The notes: a model not told the origin generated them from the sequence alone. Positions 1 to 7,668 are shown, counted from the first letter of the stretch. The stretch: 64,000 nt of DNA from UBA4416 sp040387475 (GCA_040387475.1 JAZKDT010000019.1:132195-196194); one strand, 5' to 3'. Numbers and translations are program-made.

Positions 1-242
1 AAAAATAAGAACACACGTCCGCCGGTTTGGTTGCCAACCCTGCTATGCTGGTCGTCAGTGCTTGCCTTTGCTAATAATAAAGTTGTTCCGGTAATTCCCG
101 GAGGCGAAACTCTCACCCAGCGTTTATCGGGAGTCAAAATGGTGTCTTCTACCAGCGTAAACTGTAATTTTTCTGTGTAGAATTTAATGGCTTCGTCGTA
201 GTCATTTACGATAAGGGCGATATGGGCGAGGGATTGGTTCAT
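1..242 (-). CDS. VOC family (glyoxalase/bleomycin-resistance fold) protein, 3' end missing
   Basis: The reverse strand opens with ATG at 242 and reads through to base 1 without a stop, so the C-terminus lies outside the window. The visible 80 residues begin MNQSLAHIALIVNDYDEAIK and continue with FYTEKLQF, the usual first beta-alpha-beta unit of vicinal-oxygen-chelate proteins. In that unit a His near residue 7 is a common metal ligand and DYDEAIxFY is a common helix start. The start codon overlaps the stop of the upstream nuclease-like gene in an ATGA junction, so the two are probably co-transcribed. Substrate cannot be told; the fold covers glyoxalases, dioxygenases and drug-binding proteins. 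Confidence 0.8.
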   Translation of the reverse strand, partial: MNQSLAHIALIVNDYDEAIKFYTEKLQFTLVEDTILTPDKRWVRVSPPGITGTTLLLAKASTDDQHSRVGNQTGGRVFLF

Positions 243-1093
243 TGTTTTTTATTCTTCCTTCCTCCTTTTCCATAAACAATTATTGGCTTCCAGTTTTTAG
301 GAACTTTCGAAATTTTAAATTCCATTTCAAGTTGATCTTGAGTCATGAATGCTTCTGTCATATATATTACAGCATAAAATACATTCCAGTCTTCAAAGCC
401 ATCGTAAGCATGAACATCTTCAAAAATTTCTCCACTAAATTTTTTTGCCTCTAATTCGGAATCAACAAATTTATATTCAATAGCTATTTTTAGACTCCTT
501 ATTCCTAAATCAGGTTTATAGTTTTTTGCAATATTTGGTAGCGTAAATTCTCTAACAGTATCTGGAAATATGTGTATTAATTGGTTATATACTGCTTTTT
601 GAATATCATTCTCATTCTCTGGATTTAATTTATTGTCATGAATTATTTTTGGTGTTCCTTTTAAAACTCTTTCTAAAAGTCTAATTTCTACATCATTTTT
701 TTCGTTGACTGGTTGTGATATAACACTTGTTATCGCATTTAAGTATTGCCTTAATATTGTAAGTTTTGGAGAATAAATTACGCCTATATAAGGGTAGTAG
801 CTTATTATGTCTGAATTATCACTTTTTTTTAAATCAACTTGAAAATTTTGATAAAGTTTCTCTAATTTCAAATAGTCAAAAGCAAAGGTTAATTTTAGTT
901 CTATTGACTGCAAATAATATTCTAGTTGAGTTTCATTATGTTTTTCCTCTTCTTCATGTAGAGTAAGCTCTGGTTCTTCTAATTGAGAGACTAAAGCATC
1001 CATCTTTGAATCATGAAGTCGATCCACGTATTCATTTGCATTGGAAATATCTGAGTCAATATTGTCTTTAAAGATATGTATTTCAAAGTTCAT
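239..1093 (-). CDS. Hypothetical protein with C-terminal PD-(D/E)XK nuclease-like core
   Basis: About 284 residues. The N-terminal two thirds is acidic and helix-rich without a recognised motif (EEPELTLHEEEEKHNE near residue 40). The C-terminal part has YKPDLGI followed, about ten residues later, by IAIEYKF. This is the PD...(D/E)xK arrangement of the restriction-endonuclease fold, and the following helix and strand (EDVHAYDGFEDWNVFYAVIY) resemble the DpnII/MboI-type REase domain. It ends in a basic tail (KGGRKNKKQ). I prefer the Met at 1093, one base after the stop of the RidA gene; an in-frame Met at 1111 would overlap that gene by 17 bases. Nuclease activity is inference: the acidic residues and Lys are present, but no partner methyltransferase is visible. 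Confidence 0.7.
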   Translation of the reverse strand: MNFEIHIFKDNIDSDISNANEYVDRLHDSKMDALVSQLEEPELTLHEEEEKHNETQLEYYLQSIELKLTFAFDYLKLEKLYQNFQVDLKKSDNSDIISYYPYIGVIYSPKLTILRQYLNAITSVISQPVNEKNDVEIRLLERVLKGTPKIIHDNKLNPENENDIQKAVYNQLIHIFPDTVREFTLPNIAKNYKPDLGIRSLKIAIEYKFVDSELEAKKFSGEIFEDVHAYDGFEDWNVFYAVIYMTEAFMTQDQLEMEFKISKVPKNWKPIIVYGKGGRKNKKQ

Positions 1094-1094
1094 C

Positions 1095-1517
1095 CTAGTC
1101 AACCGTTGCAATTACCTTCAACTCAATGGCAATAGGAGTAGGGAGGCAATTGATCTCGATGGTTGTGCGGCAGGGAGGATTTTCTTTAAAGTATTCGGCC
1201 CAAATAGCATTATACGTTTTAAAGTCGTCTTTCATGTTGGTTAAAAAAACCTGTACGTCCACTATTTTATCCCAGCTGCTGCCAGAGTCTTCTAAAATAT
1301 ATTTGATGTTACGAAATACCGAGTGGCATTGCGTGGCGATATCATAGGAAGTAATATTTCCATTCTCATCCAGTTCTACTCCCGGTATTTTTTTAGTACC
1401 GCGTTCGCGCGGACCAACACCGCTTAAAAATAATAAATTACCAACACGACGTGCGTGAGGATACAAGCCAACCGGCTCAGGTGCTTTGGATGATTCTATC
1501 GATTGTTCTGTGCTCAT
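1095..1517 (-). CDS. RidA/YjgF-family deaminase, 2-aminomuconate deaminase-like
   Basis: A 140-residue YjgF/YER057c/UK114 protein. The N-terminal YPHARRVGNLLFLSG, the central IATQCHSVFRNIKYIL helix and the C-terminal CRTTIEI (Arg that anchors carboxylates in the RidA active site) followed by IAIELKVIA are diagnostic. The N-terminal extension and the PGVELDENG segment look more like the 2-aminomuconate deaminase branch than housekeeping RidA. That is supported by an ALDH8-like gene 1.5 kb upstream on the same strand (3054-4499), which would make 2-aminomuconate from its semialdehyde in the kynurenine pathway. General enamine/imine deaminase remains the alternative. The gene is followed with a one-base gap by the nuclease-like gene. 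Confidence 0.85.
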   Translation of the reverse strand: MSTEQSIESSKAPEPVGLYPHARRVGNLLFLSGVGPRERGTKKIPGVELDENGNITSYDIATQCHSVFRNIKYILEDSGSSWDKIVDVQVFLTNMKDDFKTYNAIWAEYFKENPPCRTTIEINCLPTPIAIELKVIATVD

Positions 1518-1576
1518 GTATTAAGTTTTGAAAGTTTAAAGTTATGAATGTTTAGAAAGTTAAATCGTTTTGTAAA

Positions 1577-1918
1577 TTAAGGTGTTACTTCTATCCGGAT
1601 GCTTTTATCGGTTAGCCCAATATTATCAACCTGGGCGACCTTTTTTGTTCCGCTATGTACAGTGACCCATTTTGTTTTTGATTTCCCTGCACGCTTTTGA
1701 TCTATTTTAAAACTGCCGTCGGGTAAGGTATACATTTGCCCAATGATTACCTCGGTGCAATTATCGCCATTTTCTTTACATTCAATATAACTTACCAATA
1801 CATTAGGAACTGCTTCTCCGTTTGTTTTATTAACAACGGTTCCGGCAATACTTGTTTTTTTAGAATCGCAGGCAAAAATGCTGACGCTTGTTAATATGAT
1901 TAAAAAAAGTTTTTTCAT
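1577..1918 (-). CDS. Small lipoprotein with carboxypeptidase-regulatory-like fold
   Basis: 113 residues. The N-terminus MKKLFLIILTSVSIFAC is a lipoprotein signal with the lipobox Cys at position 17. The mature part starts with IAGTVVNKTNGEAVPNVLVSY and later has LPDGSFKI, the pattern of carboxypeptidase-D-regulatory-like beta-sandwich domains common in Bacteroidota surface proteins. The start overlaps the thiL stop by one base (TAATG read on the minus strand), so the two are translationally linked. The role is unknown; probable periplasmic or outer-membrane-anchored accessory protein. Confidence 0.75.
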   Translation of the reverse strand: MKKLFLIILTSVSIFACDSKKTSIAGTVVNKTNGEAVPNVLVSYIECKENGDNCTEVIIGQMYTLPDGSFKIDQKRAGKSKTKWVTVHSGTKKVAQVDNIGLTDKSIRIEVTP

Positions 1919-2964
1919 TAGTTTTGTTTAAAAGCATTCCAGCCTTGTGCAGAAATGGGATGAGAGGTTCCGGCTTTAGCAATTAAATTAATGCCGCTTG
2001 TTTTTGCTGTCATGTGGCCAATGATGGTAAAGTCGGGCAGGTGCTTTATTTTATCATAATCTGCCATTGAAATGGTAAACAATAATTCATAATCTTCACC
2101 ACCATTCAATGCACAAACCGTTGGGTCCAAATTGAACTCACGGGCACGATCAAATGTTTGAGGATCCAAAGGAATTTTCTCTTCATACAATTCGCAACCT
2201 ACATCAGATTGAGAACAAATGTGCATGATCTCAGATGCCAGGCCATCACTCACATCGATCATGCTGGTTGGTTTTACGTTAAGGCCTTTTAATAATTCAA
2301 TGATATCCACGCGAGCTTCCGGTTTTAACTGACGCTCTAAAATATAATCGTTGCCCTCTAAGTCAGGTTGCACATTCGGATTATCTTTAAATACGAATTT
2401 CTCTCTTTCTAATATCTGCAGTCCCATGTAAGCTCCTCCTAAATCGCCACTTACGCATAACAGGTCTTTTTCTTTGGCGCCATTGCGGTAAACAATATCT
2501 TCTTTATTAGCCTCGCCAACTACAGTGACACTGATCACTAAACCACTGGTTGTTGATGTTGTATCTCCGCCAACCAAATCCACATTGTATTTATTGCAGG
2601 CAAAGATCATCCCGGCGTATAGCTCTTCCAGTGCTTCTACCGAAAAGCGATTGGATGCGGCAATGCTCACCGTAACCTGTTTTGGTGTACCGTTCATGGC
2701 GCATATATCAGATAAATTAACGGTGATGGCTTTATATCCTAAATGTTTTAAAGGCACATAACTCATGTCGAAATGCACGCCTTCCACCAGCATGTCGGTA
2801 GAGATCAGGGTATGTTTTTCGCCGTCATATTTAATAACCGCAGCATCGTCGCCTACGCCTTTGATGGATGAAGTATTATGTATCTCAACATGTTCGGTTA
2901 AATGTTTAATTAATCCAAACTCTCCTAATGTTGTTAATTCTGTTCTTCCTGTATTTTCTAGCAT
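1918..2964 (-). CDS. thiL: Thiamine-monophosphate kinase ThiL
   Basis: ThiL phosphorylates thiamine monophosphate to the active cofactor thiamine diphosphate with ATP, in the cytoplasm. The protein has the AIR-synthase/PurM-related fold. Seen are the N-terminal LGEFGLI, GVGDDAAVI (metal/phosphate loop), STDMLVEGVHFD, VNLSDICAMN with the following GTPKQ, VGGDTT, and C-terminal DVSDGLASE and GGEDYELL, all hallmarks of ThiL. I choose the Met at 2964 (MLENTGRTELTTLGEF), giving 348 residues, the usual family length; the longer frame back to 3003 adds residues with no family counterpart. The 89-base gap to the upstream dehydrogenase holds a strong hairpin. Confidence 0.95.
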   Translation of the reverse strand: MLENTGRTELTTLGEFGLIKHLTEHVEIHNTSSIKGVGDDAAVIKYDGEKHTLISTDMLVEGVHFDMSYVPLKHLGYKAITVNLSDICAMNGTPKQVTVSIAASNRFSVEALEELYAGMIFACNKYNVDLVGGDTTSTTSGLVISVTVVGEANKEDIVYRNGAKEKDLLCVSGDLGGAYMGLQILEREKFVFKDNPNVQPDLEGNDYILERQLKPEARVDIIELLKGLNVKPTSMIDVSDGLASEIMHICSQSDVGCELYEEKIPLDPQTFDRAREFNLDPTVCALNGGEDYELLFTISMADYDKIKHLPDFTIIGHMTAKTSGINLIAKAGTSHPISAQGWNAFKQN

Positions 2965-2993
2965 AATTATTATTTTAGTTTGCCACAAGGCAC

Positions 2994-3038
2994 AAAGACT
3001 CAAAGTTTAAGATAAGCAATCTTATATCTTGAGTCTTT
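2994..3038. repeat. Nested inverted repeat (hairpin) between aldehyde dehydrogenase and thiL genes
   Basis: AAAGACTCAA at 2994-3003 pairs perfectly with TTGAGTCTTT at 3029-3038. Inside it, TAAGAT at 3008-3013 pairs with ATCTTA at 3019-3024 around a five-base loop. No long T-run follows on the minus strand, so it is not a textbook intrinsic terminator. The adjoining TGCCACAAGGCACAAAG looks like a dispersed intergenic element known from many Bacteroidota genomes (from memory). It may be an attenuator, an mRNA-processing site or repeat debris. Confidence 0.6.
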
Positions 3039-3053
3039 TATCTTTAATCTGTT

Positions 3054-4499
3054 TTATTTAAGTTTCACGCAAACATTCTTAGGCTCAGTAAAAAAGTCCA
3101 GCGCTTCAAAGCCACCTTCTCTTCCAACGCCCGATGATTTAACGCCGCCAAATGGTGTTCTTAAGTCACGTAATAGCCAGCAGTTGATCCATACAATGCC
3201 TGTATGTAAATCCATGGCCACGCGATTTGCTTTGGTGATGTCCTGTGTCCATACCGTAGATGCCAAACCATATTGTGTTGAGTTGGCGAACATCAGTACT
3301 TCTTCTTCGGTATCAAAAGGCATGATAGTAACAACAGGGCCAAATATTTCTTCCTGGTTGGTACGGCAATCGTAAGTTAATCCTTCAATGATAGTTGGCT
3401 CTAAATAATAGCCGTTTTCAAATTCGCCCTCAACTTTAGCTTGTTTACCACCACATAATACGGTGCCACCTTCCTGTTTAGCAAGTTCCACATATGACAG
3501 AATTTTTTCCATGTGTGGTTTTGAAACTACCGCGCCAATTTTTGTTTTCTCTTCTAACGGAGCGCCAACTAATAATTTTTGAGTTTTGGCAACAAAGTCG
3601 GTTTTAAATTTTTCGTAAATAGAACGTTCTACAAAAATCCTTGAGCCGCATAAACATATTTGTCCCTGGTTGGCAAAGGATGATAACATGGTTGTAGATA
3701 ACATTTTATCATAATCGCAATCAGCAAAAATAATGTTAGGATTTTTGCCGCCCAATTCCAAAGATAATTTTTTGAACATAGGCGCTGCGATGCTCGCAAT
3801 ACCCGCGCCGGTTTTTGTGCCTCCTGTAAACGAAATTAAAGGAACATCTTTACTGCTTACCATGGCATTGCCAACTTTATGTCCGTAACCGTGCACAATA
3901 TTTAATACCCCTTTTGGCAACCCGGCCTGAATACAAATTTCAGACAAGAGGTAAGCGGTCATAGGTGTAATTTCGGAAGGCTTTGCTACTACGGTGCAAC
4001 CCGCAGCTAAAGCAGGAGCAATTTTCCACGAGAATAAATAGAGTGGCAAATTCCAGGGAGAAATACAGCCAGCCACACCCACCGGTTGGCGGAGGGTATA
4101 ATTAATAGCAGTATCTTCCATGCTATGTGCATGAGCAGCGTAATGTAAAATACCGGTTCCATAGAAATGAAAATTCGCTGCCGCTCGAGGTATATCAACG
4201 GTTTTAGCTAAGTGTAAAGGCTTGCCATTATCCAAACTCTCGGCAACAGCTAAATCATGTAATTGATTTTCGATGAGTGAAGCAATCTTTAGCAGGTATT
4301 TTGAACGGGTTTCCTTAGGTGTAATGCTCCAGCTTTTAAATGCCTCTTTTGCAGCGGCAATTGCTTGTTCGGCATCACGTTCATCGCTGTCGGGAATTAG
4401 TGAATAAACAACGCCTCGTGAAGGATCGTAATTATCTATATGTTGGTTTGAGATAGGATCAACTAACTCACCATTGATGTAGTTTTTAAGTTTAAGCAT
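3054..4499 (-). CDS. Aldehyde dehydrogenase, ALDH8/2-aminomuconic semialdehyde dehydrogenase-like
   Basis: NAD(P)-dependent aldehyde oxidation. About 481 residues. The N-terminus NYINGELVDP then YDPSRGVVY, the cofactor region ISPWNLPLYLFSWKIAPALA, the general-base region LSLELGGKNPN (about residue 250), the catalytic-Cys region NQGQICLCGSRIFVE (about 280) and the EEIFGPV strand are all present. The run of NLPLY, CLCGSR, and the C-terminal NCWLLRDLRTPFGG closely recall vertebrate ALDH8A1, which oxidises 2-aminomuconate semialdehyde in tryptophan catabolism. The start at 4499 (MLKLKNYING) is favoured over 4517. With the downstream RidA-type gene it may form a partial kynurenine branch; earlier pathway enzymes are not in the window. 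Confidence 0.9.
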   Translation of the reverse strand: MLKLKNYINGELVDPISNQHIDNYDPSRGVVYSLIPDSDERDAEQAIAAAKEAFKSWSITPKETRSKYLLKIASLIENQLHDLAVAESLDNGKPLHLAKTVDIPRAAANFHFYGTGILHYAAHAHSMEDTAINYTLRQPVGVAGCISPWNLPLYLFSWKIAPALAAGCTVVAKPSEITPMTAYLLSEICIQAGLPKGVLNIVHGYGHKVGNAMVSSKDVPLISFTGGTKTGAGIASIAAPMFKKLSLELGGKNPNIIFADCDYDKMLSTTMLSSFANQGQICLCGSRIFVERSIYEKFKTDFVAKTQKLLVGAPLEEKTKIGAVVSKPHMEKILSYVELAKQEGGTVLCGGKQAKVEGEFENGYYLEPTIIEGLTYDCRTNQEEIFGPVVTIMPFDTEEEVLMFANSTQYGLASTVWTQDITKANRVAMDLHTGIVWINCWLLRDLRTPFGGVKSSGVGREGGFEALDFFTEPKNVCVKLK

Positions 4500-4632
4500 G
4501 GTAAAAAATAAGACCACTAAATTAAGGAAATTGCTGTAATTATTTGATTATTTAATGTGCGTGTGATGCTGTTAAATTGTTTTTATATCGGTATTTATTC
4601 CCTATTTTTAGCATTGATTAATTTAATCTTAA

Positions 4633-5541
4633 ATGCGTCCACTTGTATCCGTATTATTTTTCCTGATTTTATTTGCTTTGCCGGCATATAGCCAGGATAT
4701 TTTGTATACGACTGCTGGTAATAAGCTTAAGGCCAGGGTAACCGAGATCAACGTTAAAGATATAAAGTATAAAGACTTTGCTAATCCCGAAGGACCTACG
4801 TATGTGATTGCCAAAACGGATGTAGTACTGATACAATATTCAAATGGTACAATTGAAGTGATTAACGATAATCCTGCCACATTGGCGCCAAAAATTTCAG
4901 AAACCGTAACGCCCACTGCTTCTAAACCTGCTGATAAAACGCCTGCATTTGATAAAAATGATCCCTACGGCAAAAATAAAAAAGAAGAGAAAAAAGATTT
5001 CAATTTATATTATCTCAATAAAAATATGTTATCCATTAATGCTTTGGCTCTGGCTAATGGTGATGTCACCATTATGTATGATCGGGAATTATTGAATAGC
5101 CGAATGTCGTTAACCTTTTTGGGAGGGTATAGTTTTAATCCACGGATGGGTGCATTAAATCTTTTTATTGCAGATTCAAAAGATGGCGCTAAGAAAAAAT
5201 ACGATGCCGGTTTTGGAGTTAATTTTATGCCGCGTAACACACGCCGCGTTCAATATTTTGTAGGAATTTTAGCCAAACATATGGCTTATGATTATTTGAA
5301 TGTGGTTGACACAACCAATAATCAAAAAAATTATGAAAAGGCCAGTGCTTCTCAAACGGCTATTATGATCTCAAACGGATGGGTTTTTAGAGTAGGCCCT
5401 AATTTCAGCTTTAAATTATTTGGTGCTATTGGTGGACAAATTAATTCGGTGCCTCTTACAAATGGAACTTCAAGGGGTGCAACAGATTATTCAGGCTATC
5501 CAAAAGTGTATTTGGGCTATTGCTTTGGCTACCGTTTTTAA
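4633..5541 (+). CDS. Secreted/outer-membrane protein, first of a tandem paralogous pair
   Basis: 302 residues with a cleavable signal peptide (hydrophobic to about residue 20, ending ALPAYSQ). The mature N-terminus DILYTTAGNKLKARVTEI then IKYKDF and VIAKTDVVLIQYSNG is a small all-beta domain that recurs in the next gene. After a Pro/Lys-rich linker (about residues 90-125) comes a region of alternating hydrophobic strands ending YLGYCFGYRF. The terminal aromatic residue and the strand pattern fit an outer-membrane beta-barrel. Function not recognised. It sits three bases upstream of its paralogue, so the two are one operon. Confidence 0.75.
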   Translation: MRPLVSVLFFLILFALPAYSQDILYTTAGNKLKARVTEINVKDIKYKDFANPEGPTYVIAKTDVVLIQYSNGTIEVINDNPATLAPKISETVTPTASKPADKTPAFDKNDPYGKNKKEEKKDFNLYYLNKNMLSINALALANGDVTIMYDRELLNSRMSLTFLGGYSFNPRMGALNLFIADSKDGAKKKYDAGFGVNFMPRNTRRVQYFVGILAKHMAYDYLNVVDTTNNQKNYEKASASQTAIMISNGWVFRVGPNFSFKLFGAIGGQINSVPLTNGTSRGATDYSGYPKVYLGYCFGYRF

Positions 5542-5544
5542 AAA

Positions 5545-6465
5545 ATGAAATATTACTCACATATTGTTTTGTTTGTGTTACTTTTTGTTTCGGCATTTGC
5601 TGTGGCACAGGATAAAGTGTTTTTAAGAGACGGAAAGGTAATACCCTGCAAGATTGTTGCTATTTCAGAAAAAACAATTAGTTACAGAGATACAATTCCA
5701 AATTCAGCTCTCATTACCTTATCAAAAAATGACGTGTTGCTTGCCGAATATCAATCAGAAACTATTTATATGTTCAGTAAAGCGCAACCTGAATTTAATG
5801 TGGTAAACAAACCCTTAAGTGCTTCGGCTACACCCGACGTTAATGAAACAAGACAACAACGGGCCGATCGAAAGATGAAAGAATGGAAAGAAAAAGAAGC
5901 CTTGTTGCCCAATAATATTTTAGGTTTCTACATTCCTGAATTAATATTAGGCCGGTTAACAGTTTCATACGAACGGTTATTGGCAAACAAATCAATGGGC
6001 GTAAAAATTCCGTTTAGCTTAACGTATGACGGACTTGGAGCCCTGGCTGAGTTTTCTTCCAATAATTCAACCAATACAAATACTAATTCAACCAGCACCA
6101 ATACTAATTCTACAAACACTAATAATAACAATACTAATAATGCTCCTGTAAAACGTAACAGAGGTACAGGCTTTATAACCGGCATTGATGTTAATTATTA
6201 TCATGATCTAAAACCGCAGTTGAAATATTTTTTTGGTCCACGAGTACGTTACGGAACAGATATGACTTTAGGCGGTATAGAAGGATTGACTTTTCAGATA
6301 CAAAACGGCATATTTAAAAGCAGTGGTAAAAAAATGACCAGCACTATAGCATTTGGGGTTGGATTCTTTAAACTATCCGAAAAGTATGCTACCCGCGGAG
6401 GACTTGACACTAAACAGGTTTATCCCTGGGGATCATTTACCTGGCGTTTGGGATTCAGGTTATAA
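5545..6465 (+). CDS. Secreted/outer-membrane protein, second paralogue, with Asn/Thr/Ser tract
   Basis: 306 residues. Signal peptide to about residue 22 (ending FAVAQ), then DKVFLRDGKVIPCKIVAI, ISYRDT and LITLSKNDVLLAEYQS, which matches the N-terminal domain of the upstream gene position for position. A charged coiled segment (RQQRADRKMKEWKEKEAL) leads to a predicted beta-rich C-terminal half ending LGFRL. A low-complexity tract of Asn, Thr and Ser (residues about 172-200) interrupts the barrel and probably forms an extracellular loop. Its last 46 bases overlap the 3' end of the convergent deaminase gene. Function unknown. Confidence 0.75.
   Translation: MKYYSHIVLFVLLFVSAFAVAQDKVFLRDGKVIPCKIVAISEKTISYRDTIPNSALITLSKNDVLLAEYQSETIYMFSKAQPEFNVVNKPLSASATPDVNETRQQRADRKMKEWKEKEALLPNNILGFYIPELILGRLTVSYERLLANKSMGVKIPFSLTYDGLGALAEFSSNNSTNTNTNSTSTNTNSTNTNNNNTNNAPVKRNRGTGFITGIDVNYYHDLKPQLKYFFGPRVRYGTDMTLGGIEGLTFQIQNGIFKSSGKKMTSTIAFGVGFFKLSEKYATRGGLDTKQVYPWGSFTWRLGFRL
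6061..6142 (+). repeat. Simple-sequence AAT/ACN codon repeat inside the coding region
   Basis: About 27 codons made almost only of AAT, AAC, ACA, ACT and TCA/TCT, encoding Asn/Thr/Ser repeats such as NTNTNSTSTNTNSTNTN. Imperfect trinucleotide repetition of this kind can expand or contract by slippage in whole codons, changing loop length without losing frame. Confidence 0.85.
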
Positions 6466-7307
6466 CGTTCTTCGTATCCTTTATTCCCTTGTAAGCCACC
6501 GCTGTGAATGATCAGTATCTTTTTTTGTTTTTCTAGTTTAAATTGATTGATGAGATCAAATACTGCATAAAATAATTTGGTGGTATATACATAGTCCAGT
6601 TCGATGTGATAAATTTCTTCGAACCACGATTTAAATTGCAACAACTCCTTTGTATGTTTAGCGTAGCCACCAAAATGGTAGTTATTTAAAATATGTGTGT
6701 GAAAGTTAGTTGTATTTGCCTCATAATTCAACACATTTATAGCCGTAAGTTTTTGTGTTTGAGATAAAGTTGCGGATAAGCCTTTGAAAGTAGTACCTGT
6801 TCCATAGGCACAAAAAATATCCGTATAATCTTTCATATCATCGGTAAGAATGTCTTCGCAGCCTTTTTGACCAAGAGTATTATCTCCACCTTCCGGAATA
6901 ATATACGCTTCAGGATACATATAATGCAATCGTTGTAAATAACCACTGTCGGTTTTTTGAGAGTACTCTGTACGGCTTATAAACAACAATTCCATCCCGT
7001 GTTGCTTCGCCAGTGCGAGAGTTGAGTTGTTGATAGACGTTTCTTCGCCGCGGATGATTCCGATGCTTTTCAGATGATTTAATTTACAGGCAACTGCTGT
7101 CGCCGCAATGTGGTTGGAAAAAGCTCCGCCGAATGTGATGATCGAATTTTTATTTAGGTTTTTTGCCTGTTGTAAATTGTATTTTAATTTGAACCATTTA
7201 TTTCCGGAAATCTCGGGATGTATCAGATCAAGCCGTAAAATGCCAAGACGGTGTTCCTTATACTCAATGGTATCAATAATAGGGTTATATGTAATTATCT
7301 CTGACAC
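6420..7307 (-). CDS. PLP-dependent 1-aminocyclopropane-1-carboxylate deaminase/D-cysteine desulfhydrase family
   Basis: 295 residues of the tryptophan-synthase-beta (fold type II) PLP family. GNKWFKLKYNL (about residues 35-45) carries the PLP Lys. FGGAFSNHIAATA follows with the Asn/Gly pocket, and YGTGTTFKGL and HSGGLQGN form the phosphate-binding and C-terminal loops. Members degrade D-cysteine or ACC to ammonia and a keto acid; which substrate applies cannot be decided from sequence. The last 15 codons run into the convergent upstream gene, so the tail after GGLQGNKGYEERY is probably variable. It is transcribed alone. Confidence 0.88.
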   Translation of the reverse strand: MSEIITYNPIIDTIEYKEHRLGILRLDLIHPEISGNKWFKLKYNLQQAKNLNKNSIITFGGAFSNHIAATAVACKLNHLKSIGIIRGEETSINNSTLALAKQHGMELLFISRTEYSQKTDSGYLQRLHYMYPEAYIIPEGGDNTLGQKGCEDILTDDMKDYTDIFCAYGTGTTFKGLSATLSQTQKLTAINVLNYEANTTNFHTHILNNYHFGGYAKHTKELLQFKSWFEEIYHIELDYVYTTKLFYAVFDLINQFKLEKQKKILIIHSGGLQGNKGYEERYNLNPKRQVNDPQG

Positions 7308-7357
7308 TGAAATTTTATGAATCTCAAATTTAAATTAAAATGTAAGACAGAATACAA

Positions 7358-7365
7358 TATCTTTG
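7358..7365 (+). promoter_or_regulatory. Bacteroidota -7 promoter box (TAnnTTTG) just upstream of the DUF5522 gene
   Basis: TATCTTTG matches TAnnTTTG exactly and ends seven bases before the ATG at 7373. Initiation at the usual few bases downstream would leave almost no 5' leader. No clear -33 TTTG is seen. Confidence 0.45.
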
Positions 7366-7372
7366 TATTAAG

Positions 7373-7543
7373 ATGTTCAATAAAAATTTAGATCCGGAAG
7401 ATTTTTATTATAGCCCGGAGGGTTATATTGTTTTTACGGAAAAATATCACTTAAAACGCGGTTATTGTTGTAAAAACGGTTGCAAACACTGCCCCTACGG
7501 CTACAATAAAAAAACAGGCCAGTTTGAAAACGAGAAGAAGTAA
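7373..7543 (+). CDS. DUF5522 family Cys-rich mini-protein
   Basis: A 56-residue protein starting MFNKNLDPEDFYYSPEGYIV and ending with FENEKK. The core EKYHLKRGYCCKNGCKHCPYG is the conserved signature of DUF5522: a CC pair, then C and HC, five potential metal ligands in about 12 residues. Such a short Cys/His knot suggests zinc or Fe-S binding, but no function is established to my knowledge. The gene stands alone between a divergent deaminase gene and the metalloprotease, with its own -7 box. Confidence 0.85.
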   Translation: MFNKNLDPEDFYYSPEGYIVFTEKYHLKRGYCCKNGCKHCPYGYNKKTGQFENEKK

Positions 7544-7668
7544 CACTACGTGCGATCATCAATTATTTTAGTAACTTAGTGTAGCAAAAACAGGTTGCCT
7601 TAAATAAGCTGGTTTATTGAAATATAAGCCGTTACACCAGATGGCAACTGATAATAAATTGAAATCAT

